Positions 1-6,608 of a DNA stretch of 8,332 bases are shown piece after piece; position 1 is the stretch's first letter; each line of letters starts with the position of its first letter. Location: positions 1 through 8,332 of the forward strand of contig DATGHS010000356.1 in assembly GCA_035307785.1 (NCBI GenBank). Reading direction: 5' to 3'. The position numbers and the translations under genes are program-made. The stretch comes from DATGHS01 sp035307785. Lineage in GTDB: Bacteria; Planctomycetota; Planctomycetia; Gemmatales; Gemmataceae. Below the pieces are notes generated by a model. It did no database searches. It was not told the origin of the DNA and worked only from the letters and a program-made list of their open reading frames with translations.

Positions 1-903
1 CACCGGTTGCAATGGTTTGTCGACCGGCTGGACAGCCACCAATCGGCGCGCTTTCAGGGCCGCGCGGTATTTCAGCGCCGAGGTGTCTATCCGCTTGCCC
101 CGCTGACGGCCGTCTGTTTATATCCCTTTGGCCTGGTTCAATACCGGCGCGAGTTACTGCCGGTCCAGGAATGGCTCGTGCTGCCGCGCTTTGGCCAACT
201 CGCGCTGGCCCGCTTTCAGCGCTGGTTGGCGCGCATGGCCCGCGGCGAAGAGCGCATTTTTCGCACGGCCAGGGCGTCGATGATTCATCAGGACGATTTG
301 CATGGTCTGCGCCCTTTTCGTCCCGGTGACAATCCGCGTTGGATTCACTGGCGCACGACCGCCCGCCGCGGTGAAACCATGGTGCGCGAATTTGAGGAAG
401 CAGCAGGTCAGAATCTGTTGGTGATCCTCGATCCCTGGAGCGAAAACCCTGACTATGCAGACGCCGGCCTGGAAGCCGCCATCTCACTGGCGGCAACGAT
501 TTGCGCCGCCTGGTGCCGTGAGCGCCACGATCGCTTTGGCCTGGCCGTGGCGGGTTGCGCTCCGGAATGCATGGCCGGTTATGGCTCGCAGCAAACGGCG
601 TTGGAAGCATTGCATGCGTTGGCACGGGTTGCCGGGCAACGGCGCGTGGATCCGGGGCCGTTGGTGCAACTGCTCGCGCACAAGCCGGGACCGGATGCCT
701 TGCCGTTGCTAATCGGTCAGCGCCCCAATGCCGCTCTGACCGACGCCGTGTCGGCCAAACTTCGGCGTCCGGTCATTATGTTACAGCCGGAAATGGCTCA
801 CGAGTTCTACACTGCTCCCGAGGCGATCAAGGATGGAGGCGAAACCAGCCGGCAGGACATCGCCGCCAACCGGATGATGGCGAAAACAACCGTCGTGAAA
901 TGA
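1..903 (+). CDS. DUF58 domain protein, 5' end missing
   Basis: The frame is open from the first base (codons CAC CGG TTG) and stops at TGA 901-903, so about 300 C-terminal residues are visible and the true start lies upstream. The DUF58 signature sits at visible residues 100-134: a conserved L-R-P/Y-x-x-G-D block (RPFRPGDNPRWIHWR), then TARRGETMVREFEE. After it comes a von Willebrand A-like strand, LLVILDPWSE, in which the usual metal-binding DxSxS is degenerate (D-P-W-S-E). Family knowledge: DUF58 proteins are encoded beside MoxR AAA+ ATPases and transglutaminase-like membrane proteins, and are thought to work with the ATPase at the envelope; the biochemical role is not established. The next gene here is that transglutaminase, 83 bases downstream, which supports the call. 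The missing N-terminal part of such proteins usually carries two membrane spans, which cannot be checked here. The family is confident, the function is not. Confidence 0.92.
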   Translation, partial: HRLQWFVDRLDSHQSARFQGRAVFQRRGVYPLAPLTAVCLYPFGLVQYRRELLPVQEWLVLPRFGQLALARFQRWLARMARGEERIFRTARASMIHQDDLHGLRPFRPGDNPRWIHWRTTARRGETMVREFEEAAGQNLLVILDPWSENPDYADAGLEAAISLAATICAAWCRERHDRFGLAVAGCAPECMAGYGSQQTALEALHALARVAGQRRVDPGPLVQLLAHKPGPDALPLLIGQRPNAALTDAVSAKLRRPVIMLQPEMAHEFYTAPEAIKDGGETSRQDIAANRMMAKTTVVK

Positions 904-974
904 CAACTCTCCGCACGCCATACGGGCGGCAAGGATTTTGTCGGCAAGGATGAACGCCGGCCGGGAAAGGCCGT

Positions 975-979
975 GAGGA
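975..979 (+). promoter_or_regulatory. Ribosome binding site of the transglutaminase gene
   Basis: GAGGA lies 7 bases before the ATG at 987. A second ATG at 982 is out of frame with the long reading frame and only 2 bases from the GAGGA, so this site favours 987 as the start. Confidence 0.6.
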
Positions 980-986
980 CCATGCA

Positions 987-3326
987 ATGGCAACAATTCC
1001 CCGTGTATCTACCTGGCGTGGACTCGACCGGCTCTTCGTCGTTAGCACCTATCTGACGTTGGCGCTGGCGTGTCTGTGCCTTGGTTACGCCGAATTTGGG
1101 CTGATGCCGGAAATTGTCTTTGTCGCCGGATTGGTGGAAGCGCTGCTGCTTGCGGCCTATTTGGCGGAAGGGAAGTGGTCGCTTACCAACCGCGGTGCCA
1201 ATGCTCTGGGCGTGGTCGTTGCGGCCGCGGCCGGCATCTGGATGGCTTACCGAATGATGGGGCCGGAAGGCGGCTATTTGCAAACTATTCCCTGGCCGGC
1301 CAGCATGCTGCCGTTCCTCGGTCCCATGCTCATGATGTTGCTCCCGGCCAAGCTACTGCGGCCCAAGACCAGTGCCGATTACTGGGCGCTGCACGGGATC
1401 GGGCTGGTCTGCATCGGCCTCGGCTGCGTCATGGCCGACGACGCCACATTCGGCGGGCTGTTGGTGCTGTATCTTTTGTGCGGGGTTTGGTCGCTCGTGC
1501 TGTTTTACCAATACCGCGAGCAAGGCAGCGCCCCGCTTGAGCCGGCGCGGCGCTTGCCGCGCTTGTTGCAGATCTTTGCCTGGATCGGCCCAATGATTCT
1601 GGTCGCCCTGGCCGCCTTTTTCTACACGCCGCGCTCGGGCAACAACTGGCAACTGGCCGGCGAACCGCGCCGGCAATTGGTCGTCGGCCTCAGCGAAGAC
1701 CCAAACATTGATTTGAACGTGACTGGGAACGCGGAACTCACCCGCGACTTGGCGTTTGAAGTCGCGGCGGAAGATAGCGCCAAGCGGCCCAAGCTCGACC
1801 TGAATCCCGGGCTGCGCTGGCGCGGCCCAGTGTACACGAGCTATGCCGGCGGGAAATGGGAAAAGCCGCAAGCGATGGTTTCGACGCCGGGACGCGAGAC
1901 CCCGCGCAGTCGCTCCGCTGATTTCTCCGATCAGCGACTCAATTCTCGCCTGCCGAATTTTGGGCCCGGGCAGTTCTTCTTGCAGATCACCGTGCGCAGT
2001 CGCTTTGGGCCAACGCCGTTCGTGGCCGAACCGATTGCGGCGCATCCTTCGGAATTCTTGCCGGTCGTGCAGGTTTTGGCCGATGGCGCCACCCGTCCCT
2101 TTTACCACAACGACGATACCACGTTGGCGGCCGATAGGTCGTTGACTTCGGGCCGACAGTATCGCCAGGTGATGGTGCCCGGCTTGCCCACCGACATCAG
2201 CGCGCCGCTATCCTTGCTCAAAATCAATCGCGCTGCCTTGTTCGCCAAGCCGGAAGTGCCGGGCGTCGAAGATTGGACACGTGATGTGTTGCAACGTCTG
2301 GTGGCCAGCGGGCATCTCGCGGGCGTAACACTGACCGAGCGCACCCCGGATGGACTCGTTCGGCCCGATCATTTCGAAGCCATTGCTCGGGCACTCGAGT
2401 GGCACCTGTCGTCGTCGGGCGAGTATACCTATTCGTTGCAGATCGAACGGCGCGACCGCAGCCTCGATCCGGTGCTGGACTTTTTGATAAATGGGAAGCG
2501 GGGTGAGTGTTTCCGCTTCGCCTCGGCCATGGTCGTGATGCTAAAGTCCATTGGCGTGCCGAGCCAGTTGGTCCTCGGTTACCGTGGGGTCGATTCCCGT
2601 GGCGATGGCCATTACGATGTGCGCCAGTGCAATGCCCACGCTTGGGTTGAGGTACTGGCGCCGCGGGAAGAAACGGCTCCGGCGCATGGGCTGCATCGCG
2701 GAGACCTCACATGGCGGCTGGTGACGTTCGATCCGACACCGTATCAGGAATCCATGGTAGCCAGTCAAGAAGCCAGCCGTCGCTGGTGGAACAGCAACGA
2801 CTGGAGCCGCGACCAGTTGTTCAAGGACCTGTTCATCAATTATTCGCCCGACAAGCGGGCCGCCGCGGCCGAGCGCCTTTGGGAAGCAGTAGTGCTGACC
2901 TGGGAAATGTTCACAGAGCGGCTGCTGGCGGAAAGCGCAGAAGGCGATCGCTTTCGCTTTAGCCTGGCACTCCTGGGCTTGACCATCGGGGCTGTCATTC
3001 TCGTGGCGCGGGCGCTGCGGCAACGGCTGCGTGTCTACCGGCCAGGACCGCAACACGCAGAGATTCGCTTCTACCAGCAGTTATTGGCGATTCTGGCACG
3101 GCGGGGTTGGAAGCCAACGCCCGGCCAGACGCTGCGCGAATTCTGCCAGTCCCTGGCGGCCCCCCTGTCGTCGCAAGGCAAAGGGAACGATCTCTTCATT
3201 TGCATTGAGCAGATTGCGAACTTGTTCTATCGCGTGCGCTTCGGCGGCAAACCGCTGAACGAAGCAGAAGCCACCGAAGTGCAAGGCGCTTTAAGTCATC
3301 TTGCGCGCGGTCTGGCCCCTAATTGA
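987..3326 (+). CDS. TgpA-like membrane transglutaminase (DUF3488 / transglutaminase-like / DUF4129)
   Basis: This is a 779-residue inner-membrane protein. The N-terminal third (about residues 11-213) is a run of roughly seven hydrophobic segments typical of the TgpA_N/DUF3488 region. A large extracytoplasmic part follows, carrying the papain-like transglutaminase core: Cys508 in GECFRFASAMV, His551 in NAHAWVEV and Asp582 in TFDPTP form the expected Cys-His-Asp triad in the right order and spacing. A last membrane span is at about 658-677 (FSLALLGLTIGAVILVARAL), and the cytoplasmic tail (about 686-765, with a GWKPTPGQTLREF block) matches the DUF4129 type of C-terminus. The family is usually 650-780 residues, so the protein looks complete. 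Known relatives include TgpA of Pseudomonas, which is essential there, but the natural substrate is unsettled; protein crosslinking or peptide hydrolysis outside the membrane is plausible. Linkage to the upstream DUF58 gene suggests one operon. Confidence 0.93.
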   Translation: MATIPRVSTWRGLDRLFVVSTYLTLALACLCLGYAEFGLMPEIVFVAGLVEALLLAAYLAEGKWSLTNRGANALGVVVAAAAGIWMAYRMMGPEGGYLQTIPWPASMLPFLGPMLMMLLPAKLLRPKTSADYWALHGIGLVCIGLGCVMADDATFGGLLVLYLLCGVWSLVLFYQYREQGSAPLEPARRLPRLLQIFAWIGPMILVALAAFFYTPRSGNNWQLAGEPRRQLVVGLSEDPNIDLNVTGNAELTRDLAFEVAAEDSAKRPKLDLNPGLRWRGPVYTSYAGGKWEKPQAMVSTPGRETPRSRSADFSDQRLNSRLPNFGPGQFFLQITVRSRFGPTPFVAEPIAAHPSEFLPVVQVLADGATRPFYHNDDTTLAADRSLTSGRQYRQVMVPGLPTDISAPLSLLKINRAALFAKPEVPGVEDWTRDVLQRLVASGHLAGVTLTERTPDGLVRPDHFEAIARALEWHLSSSGEYTYSLQIERRDRSLDPVLDFLINGKRGECFRFASAMVVMLKSIGVPSQLVLGYRGVDSRGDGHYDVRQCNAHAWVEVLAPREETAPAHGLHRGDLTWRLVTFDPTPYQESMVASQEASRRWWNSNDWSRDQLFKDLFINYSPDKRAAAAERLWEAVVLTWEMFTERLLAESAEGDRFRFSLALLGLTIGAVILVARALRQRLRVYRPGPQHAEIRFYQQLLAILARRGWKPTPGQTLREFCQSLAAPLSSQGKGNDLFICIEQIANLFYRVRFGGKPLNEAEATEVQGALSHLARGLAPN

Positions 3327-3383
3327 AACGCCTGTTTTTTCCCGTAAAAAGCCAGCATTCGGACTCAAACCACTGGTGCAATC

Positions 3384-3965
3384 ATGGCCGCGGCATTGTC
3401 GCCGGAGCGTCTTTCGGTTGCCGACACGGGGTTGCTGGTAATCGACGTGCAGGAGAAGCTCTTGCCGAAGATTGACGAGCCAGAGCGGCTGGTTCGCAAC
3501 ATCGCTTTCCTGATCGATGCGTGCAAGCTGTTGAATGTGCCGGCGTGGGTGACCGAGCAATATCCGAAAGGATTGGGGCCGACGGTTCCGGAGCTTGCCA
3601 AGCGTCTTCCGGCGGAGCGACCCGATAAAGTCGCCTTTAGTTCGTGTGCGATTGCGAGCCTGGTTGACGGCTTCCACAGGGCCGGCCGGCCTAATATCCT
3701 GGTGGCCGGCATGGAGACCCATGTTTGCGTGATGCAAACGGTGCTTGATCTGATCGCTCTGAGTTTCCGCGTTTTTGTTGCAGTGGATGCGGTAGGCTGC
3801 CGCTATCCCATCGACCATGAGACGGCACTGCGGCGCATGGAAATGGCCGGTGCGGTGCCGGTGACAAGCGAAATGGCGGTGTTCGAGTTAACGCGCGTGG
3901 CCGGCACGTCCGTGTTCAAGGAAATTAGCCGGCTGGTCCAAGAGAGGATGAAAGCAATCGCATGA
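3384..3965 (+). CDS. Isochorismatase-family cysteine hydrolase
   Basis: The protein has 193 residues, a normal length for this alpha/beta hydrolase family. The catalytic triad is visible: Asp21 in LLVIDVQEKLLP, Lys82 in PDKVAFSS and nucleophile Cys115 in LVAGMETHVCVMQT, together with the usual non-proline cis-peptide region before the cysteine. Relatives include nicotinamidases, N-carbamoylsarcosine amidases and YcaC-like proteins of unknown substrate. The short form and GMETHVC block resemble the YcaC-like/general hydrolase subgroup more than isochorismatase itself, so a small amide or imide substrate is likelier than isochorismate. No good Shine-Dalgarno precedes the ATG, and no in-frame alternative start fits better. 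It sits 57 bases after the transglutaminase gene, and its stop overlaps the next start as ATGA (3962-3965), suggesting coupled translation with the aminotransferase. The family is firm; the substrate is unknown. Confidence 0.9.
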   Translation: MAAALSPERLSVADTGLLVIDVQEKLLPKIDEPERLVRNIAFLIDACKLLNVPAWVTEQYPKGLGPTVPELAKRLPAERPDKVAFSSCAIASLVDGFHRAGRPNILVAGMETHVCVMQTVLDLIALSFRVFVAVDAVGCRYPIDHETALRRMEMAGAVPVTSEMAVFELTRVAGTSVFKEISRLVQERMKAIA

Positions 3966-5143
3966 ACATTCCAGGTCAATTGAATCCGCCTATTCGCGTG
4001 CTCATGGGCCCCGGCCCGAGCGACGTGCACCCGCGCGTGCTCACCGCCATGGCCATGCCGTTGCTCGGCCACCTTGATCCGCAATTCCTGGAGATCATGA
4101 ACGAGACCCAGGAGATGCTGCGTGCGGCATTCTGCACCAAGAATCGAATGACGCTGCCCATCAGCGCCACCGGTATGGCCGGCATGGAATGCTGCATGGT
4201 GAACTTGCTGGAACCGGGCGACAAGATCGTGGTTTGCCGCAAGGGTTATTTTGGCCAACGCCAGGTGGAAGTCGCGGAACGAACCGGCGCGCAGTTGACC
4301 GTGCTGGAACGGCCGTGGGGCGAAGTATTTGACCTCAATCAAATTCACGATGTTTTGCAAAAAGTGCGGCCAAAAGTCCTTTCGATTGTGCAAGCGGAAA
4401 CGTCCACTGGTGCCTGGCAACCAATTGAGCAGCTCGGCAAGCTGTGCCACGACTTCGATACGTTATTGATCGTGGACGCCGTCACGGCACTAGGCTGCAT
4501 TCCGCTCCGCGTGGACGACTGGGAGATCGACGCGGTTTACAGTTGCTCGCAGAAAGGGCTGAGCTGCCCGCCGGGCCTCTCGCCGGTCACATTCAGCGAC
4601 CGGGCCGTGGAATCGTTGAAAAAGCGCAAGACCAAGGTGCAAAGCTGGTACTTCGACCTGTCGCTGGTGCAGAAGTATTGGGACAGTGAGCGCTTCTACC
4701 ACCACACCGCACCAATTACGATGATTTACGCCATCCGCGAAGGCCTGCGCCTGCTCCACGAAGAGGGACTGCAAGCCCGCTATGACCGCCACACGCGCAA
4801 TCACAAGGGGCTGAAGGCCGGACTGTTGGCTCTGGGCCTACCCTACGCCGCGGCCGAAGGGCACCAGTTGCCACAACTGAATGCGGTGCGCATTCCGGCG
4901 GGGGTGGATGACTTGGCGGTCCGCAAGCAACTCCTGTCGGAATTCGGCATCGAAATCGGCGGCGGCCTGGGCGATTTCAAAGGCAAAGCCTGGCGCATCG
5001 GCTTGATGGGCTACAACAGCCGGCCCAATAACGTGCTGCTGTTCCTGGGGGCGCTGGAACAATGCCTGGCGAAGCAAGGCGTCAAGCTAACGCCAGGCGC
5101 CGGCGTGGCTGCTGCCAATCAAGCGTATCGGATGGGAACTTGA
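3962..5143 (+). CDS. Class V PLP aminotransferase, alanine/serine-glyoxylate type
   Basis: This 393-residue protein aligns by eye along its whole length with alanine-glyoxylate aminotransferase (AGXT). Shared blocks are the N-terminal LMGPGPSDVHPRVL, the cofactor-binding SATGMAGME, the acidic IVDAVTALG with Asp172 (expected to pair with the pyridine nitrogen), SCSQKGLSCPPG with Lys198 as the Schiff-base lysine, the YHHTAP segment, and near the end IGGGLGDFKGKAWRIGLMG with Arg345, the expected binder of the substrate carboxylate. It is a cytosolic fold-type I enzyme that would move an amino group from serine or alanine to glyoxylate, giving glycine. Close relatives include ureidoglycine-glyoxylate aminotransferase of purine breakdown (PucG), which cannot be excluded by eye. 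The ATG overlaps the stop of the hydrolase gene; a GAGAGGA at 3942-3948 is 13 bases upstream, rather far, so coupled reinitiation is likely. About 20 C-terminal residues extend beyond the conserved fold. Confidence 0.92.
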   Translation: MNIPGQLNPPIRVLMGPGPSDVHPRVLTAMAMPLLGHLDPQFLEIMNETQEMLRAAFCTKNRMTLPISATGMAGMECCMVNLLEPGDKIVVCRKGYFGQRQVEVAERTGAQLTVLERPWGEVFDLNQIHDVLQKVRPKVLSIVQAETSTGAWQPIEQLGKLCHDFDTLLIVDAVTALGCIPLRVDDWEIDAVYSCSQKGLSCPPGLSPVTFSDRAVESLKKRKTKVQSWYFDLSLVQKYWDSERFYHHTAPITMIYAIREGLRLLHEEGLQARYDRHTRNHKGLKAGLLALGLPYAAAEGHQLPQLNAVRIPAGVDDLAVRKQLLSEFGIEIGGGLGDFKGKAWRIGLMGYNSRPNNVLLFLGALEQCLAKQGVKLTPGAGVAAANQAYRMGT

Positions 5144-5156
5144 ACCATCGGCCTTC

Positions 5157-5212
5157 CGTAGGCGACGCTGCTAGCGTCGTCACGGGCGACGACGCTAGCA
5201 GCGTCGCCTACG
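5157..5212. repeat. Perfect 25-bp inverted repeat with nested palindromes
   Basis: Arms at 5157-5181 and 5188-5212 are exact reverse complements over 25 bases, with a 6-base loop (ACGGGC). Each arm is itself nearly palindromic: 5163-5179 and 5190-5206 can each fold as a 7-bp stem with a 3-base loop (core CGACGCTAGCAGCGTCG on the right arm). The element can therefore form one long hairpin or two short ones side by side. It fills most of the 90-base gap between the aminotransferase stop (5143) and the next gene's ribosome binding site (5222). No T-run follows, so it is not a classical intrinsic terminator. The layout resembles REP/BIME-type extragenic palindromes. Only one copy is present in this window, so membership in a repeat family is inference. 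Confidence 0.9.
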
Positions 5213-5221
5213 AATATCGAC

Positions 5222-5226
5222 TGAGG
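5222..5226 (+). promoter_or_regulatory. Ribosome binding site of the small unknown gene
   Basis: TGAGG sits 7 bases before the ATG at 5234 and 9 bases after the end of the inverted repeat. It supports this start and places the hairpin close enough to influence ribosome access. Confidence 0.55.
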
Positions 5227-5233
5227 TTGCAGC

Positions 5234-5605
5234 ATGTGGATCGGTTTTCCGCCCTCGGCCGAGGATAACCGGAATTACGACCTGTCGGCGCGCGACCTGC
5301 TCCATGCCATCGAAGACACGCTGTACGATTTGCGCTGGCCGCACTTCCGCGATGACCGCTTCCGGGTGGTCGCGAATATCTCCGGCCAGATCTTTATTTC
5401 ATACGGCGAGAAAGTGACCATCGACATCGAGCGCGACGGATGGATCCGGGTGCGCAGCGAATGCTCGTTCCCGTTACAATGGATGGACTGGGGCAAAAAC
5501 GCCAGCAACGTGCGGCGCTTCTTGAACGCTCTGGAGGATGTGATTGACGAAGGCGCTCGCTCCAGCCGCCGCCGTCGCCGCGAGGATGATGATTACGATG
5601 ACTGA
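5234..5605 (+). CDS. Small conserved-looking protein of unknown function
   Basis: I do not recognise this 123-residue protein. It begins MWIGFPPSAEDNRNYDLSA, has no signal peptide or membrane span, and reads as a compact alpha/beta domain: a helix-like stretch (ARDLLHAIEDTLYDL), alternating strands rich in aromatics and charges (residues about 36-80, with RVVANISGQIFISYGEK and VTIDIERDGWIRVRSEC), and a final helix (SNVRRFLNALEDVIDE). The last 15 or so residues are low-complexity and charge-segregated: a run of arginines followed by acidic residues (RRRRREDDDYDD). There are no obvious catalytic motifs. A good Shine-Dalgarno and an 8-base overlap with the likely hemB start indicate a real gene translated with hemB. 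Codon use resembles the neighbours. A structural or binding role, perhaps protein-protein, is only a guess. Confidence 0.8.
   Translation: MWIGFPPSAEDNRNYDLSARDLLHAIEDTLYDLRWPHFRDDRFRVVANISGQIFISYGEKVTIDIERDGWIRVRSECSFPLQWMDWGKNASNVRRFLNALEDVIDEGARSSRRRRREDDDYDD
5582..5586 (+). promoter_or_regulatory. Ribosome binding site deciding the hemB start
   Basis: GAGGA lies inside the end of the upstream gene, 11 bases before the ATG at 5598. It is too close to the in-frame ATGs at 5586 and 5589, which it touches or nearly touches, so 5598 is preferred. Confidence 0.45.
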
Positions 5606-6599
5606 ACCTGCGTTATTCCCCGTTCTGCGGATGCGACGGCTGCGTTCGAGCCCGCTGCTGCGTCAGCTCGTGCGCGAAACGGAACTGCGAGTTAGCGACT
5701 TCATCCTGCCGCTGTTCGTGCGCCCTGGCCGCGGCGTCCGCCACGAAATCACGTCGATGCCGGGCAATTATCAACTGAGTACCGATACTCTCGTTGAAGA
5801 AGTGGGCTCGGCCACGGAACTGGGTATCCGCTCGTTTATACTTTTCGGCATTCCGCCCTTCAAAGATGCCACCGGTTCTAGTGCCTGGGACGATAAGGAA
5901 GGAATTATTCAGCAAGCATTGCAATCGCTACGTTCGACCTACAAGGACCATGTGCTGCTGATTGCGGACGAATGCTTCTGCGAATATACCGATCACGGCC
6001 ACTGCGGCGTGCTGAAGGAACGGCACGGAAAAATGGACGTGGACAACGATGCCACATTGGCCAACCTTGTGAAGCAGTGCGTGAGCCATGCCAAGGCCGG
6101 GGTGGACATGGTCGCCCCCAGTGGGATGATGGACGGCATGGTGCAGGCGATCCGCGCCGGACTCGATAAGGCGGGTTTCGAGCATCTGCCGATACTGAGC
6201 TATTCGGCCAAGTATGCATCCGGCTTTTACGGGCCATTTCGCGACGCGGCCGAGTCGCCGCCGCAGTTCGGCGACCGCTCCAGTTATCAGATGGATCCGG
6301 CCAACAGCGATGAGGCATTGCGGGAAGTCGCGCAAGACCTGGCCGAAGGGGCCGACATGGTGATGGTGAAGCCCGCCCTCTCTTATCTCGACATCATTCG
6401 ACGGGTGAAGGAGCGCTTCGGTGTGCCGCTGGCCGCGTACAACGTAAGCGGCGAATTCGCGATGGTGAAAGCCGCCGCCCGCAACGGCTGGATCGACGAA
6501 CGCAGAGTGACGCTGGAAATCCTCACGAGCATCAAACGCGCAGGAGCGGATATGATTCTGACGTACCATGCGCGCGACGCGGCAAAATGGCTGAAATAA
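5598..6599 (+). CDS. hemB: Porphobilinogen synthase (delta-aminolevulinic acid dehydratase), zinc type
   Basis: The enzyme condenses two 5-aminolevulinate molecules into porphobilinogen, an early cytosolic step of heme and other tetrapyrrole synthesis. From ATG 5598 the protein has 333 residues, the normal family length. Diagnostic blocks are present: the catalytic zinc site Cys126, Cys128 and Cys136 in ECFCEYTDHGHCG, VDMVAPSGMMDGMV, the two active-site lysines Lys205 (SYSAKYASGFYGPFRDA) and Lys258 (MVMVKPALSYLD, Schiff base), and the C-terminal AYNVSGEFAMVKAAA. The three cysteines mark the zinc-dependent class rather than the magnesium-only class with aspartates. The frame is open further upstream (TTG 5544, ATG 5586 and 5589), but that part has no family similarity, and the best-placed GAGGA favours 5598. 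The gene overlaps the small upstream gene by 8 bases and is followed after 9 bases by a phosphatase gene with no evident link to heme. Confidence 0.97.
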   Translation: MTEPALFPVLRMRRLRSSPLLRQLVRETELRVSDFILPLFVRPGRGVRHEITSMPGNYQLSTDTLVEEVGSATELGIRSFILFGIPPFKDATGSSAWDDKEGIIQQALQSLRSTYKDHVLLIADECFCEYTDHGHCGVLKERHGKMDVDNDATLANLVKQCVSHAKAGVDMVAPSGMMDGMVQAIRAGLDKAGFEHLPILSYSAKYASGFYGPFRDAAESPPQFGDRSSYQMDPANSDEALREVAQDLAEGADMVMVKPALSYLDIIRRVKERFGVPLAAYNVSGEFAMVKAAARNGWIDERRVTLEILTSIKRAGADMILTYHARDAAKWLK

Positions 6600-6608
6600 T
6601 GTGCTGCC

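Noticed and set aside
1908..1939. Short inverted repeats (7-bp stems) inside the transglutaminase gene
   Set aside because: They lie within coding sequence, are short, and are within what chance gives in GC-rich DNA.
1353..2108. Long minus-strand open frame of 251 codons opposite the transglutaminase gene
   Set aside because: It lies entirely antisense to a gene with clear membrane and catalytic signatures; its product is arginine- and glutamine-rich without motifs, as expected from a shadow of GC-rich coding DNA.
3327..3383. Possible terminator or promoter in the 57-base gap before the hydrolase gene
   Set aside because: There is a T-run (TTTTTT) followed by CCCG and an A-run, but no GC-rich stem precedes the T-run, and no pair of -35/-10 boxes with proper spacing is convincing.
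3803..4450. Minus-strand open frame of 215 codons opposite the hydrolase/aminotransferase junction
   Set aside because: It is antisense to the conserved core of the aminotransferase, and its histidine-rich product has no family features.
5157..5212. The repeated arms as a minimal CRISPR array
   Set aside because: The two copies are inverted rather than direct, only 6 bases separate them, and no cas gene is present.
5157..5225. The inverted repeat as a rho-independent terminator
   Set aside because: The sequence after the stem (AATATCGACTGAGG) has no T-run, and a downstream gene start follows at once.
5062..5268. Plus-strand 68-codon frame running through the inverted repeat
   Set aside because: It starts inside the aminotransferase gene in another frame, crosses the palindrome and ends inside the next gene; there is no ribosome binding site or motif.
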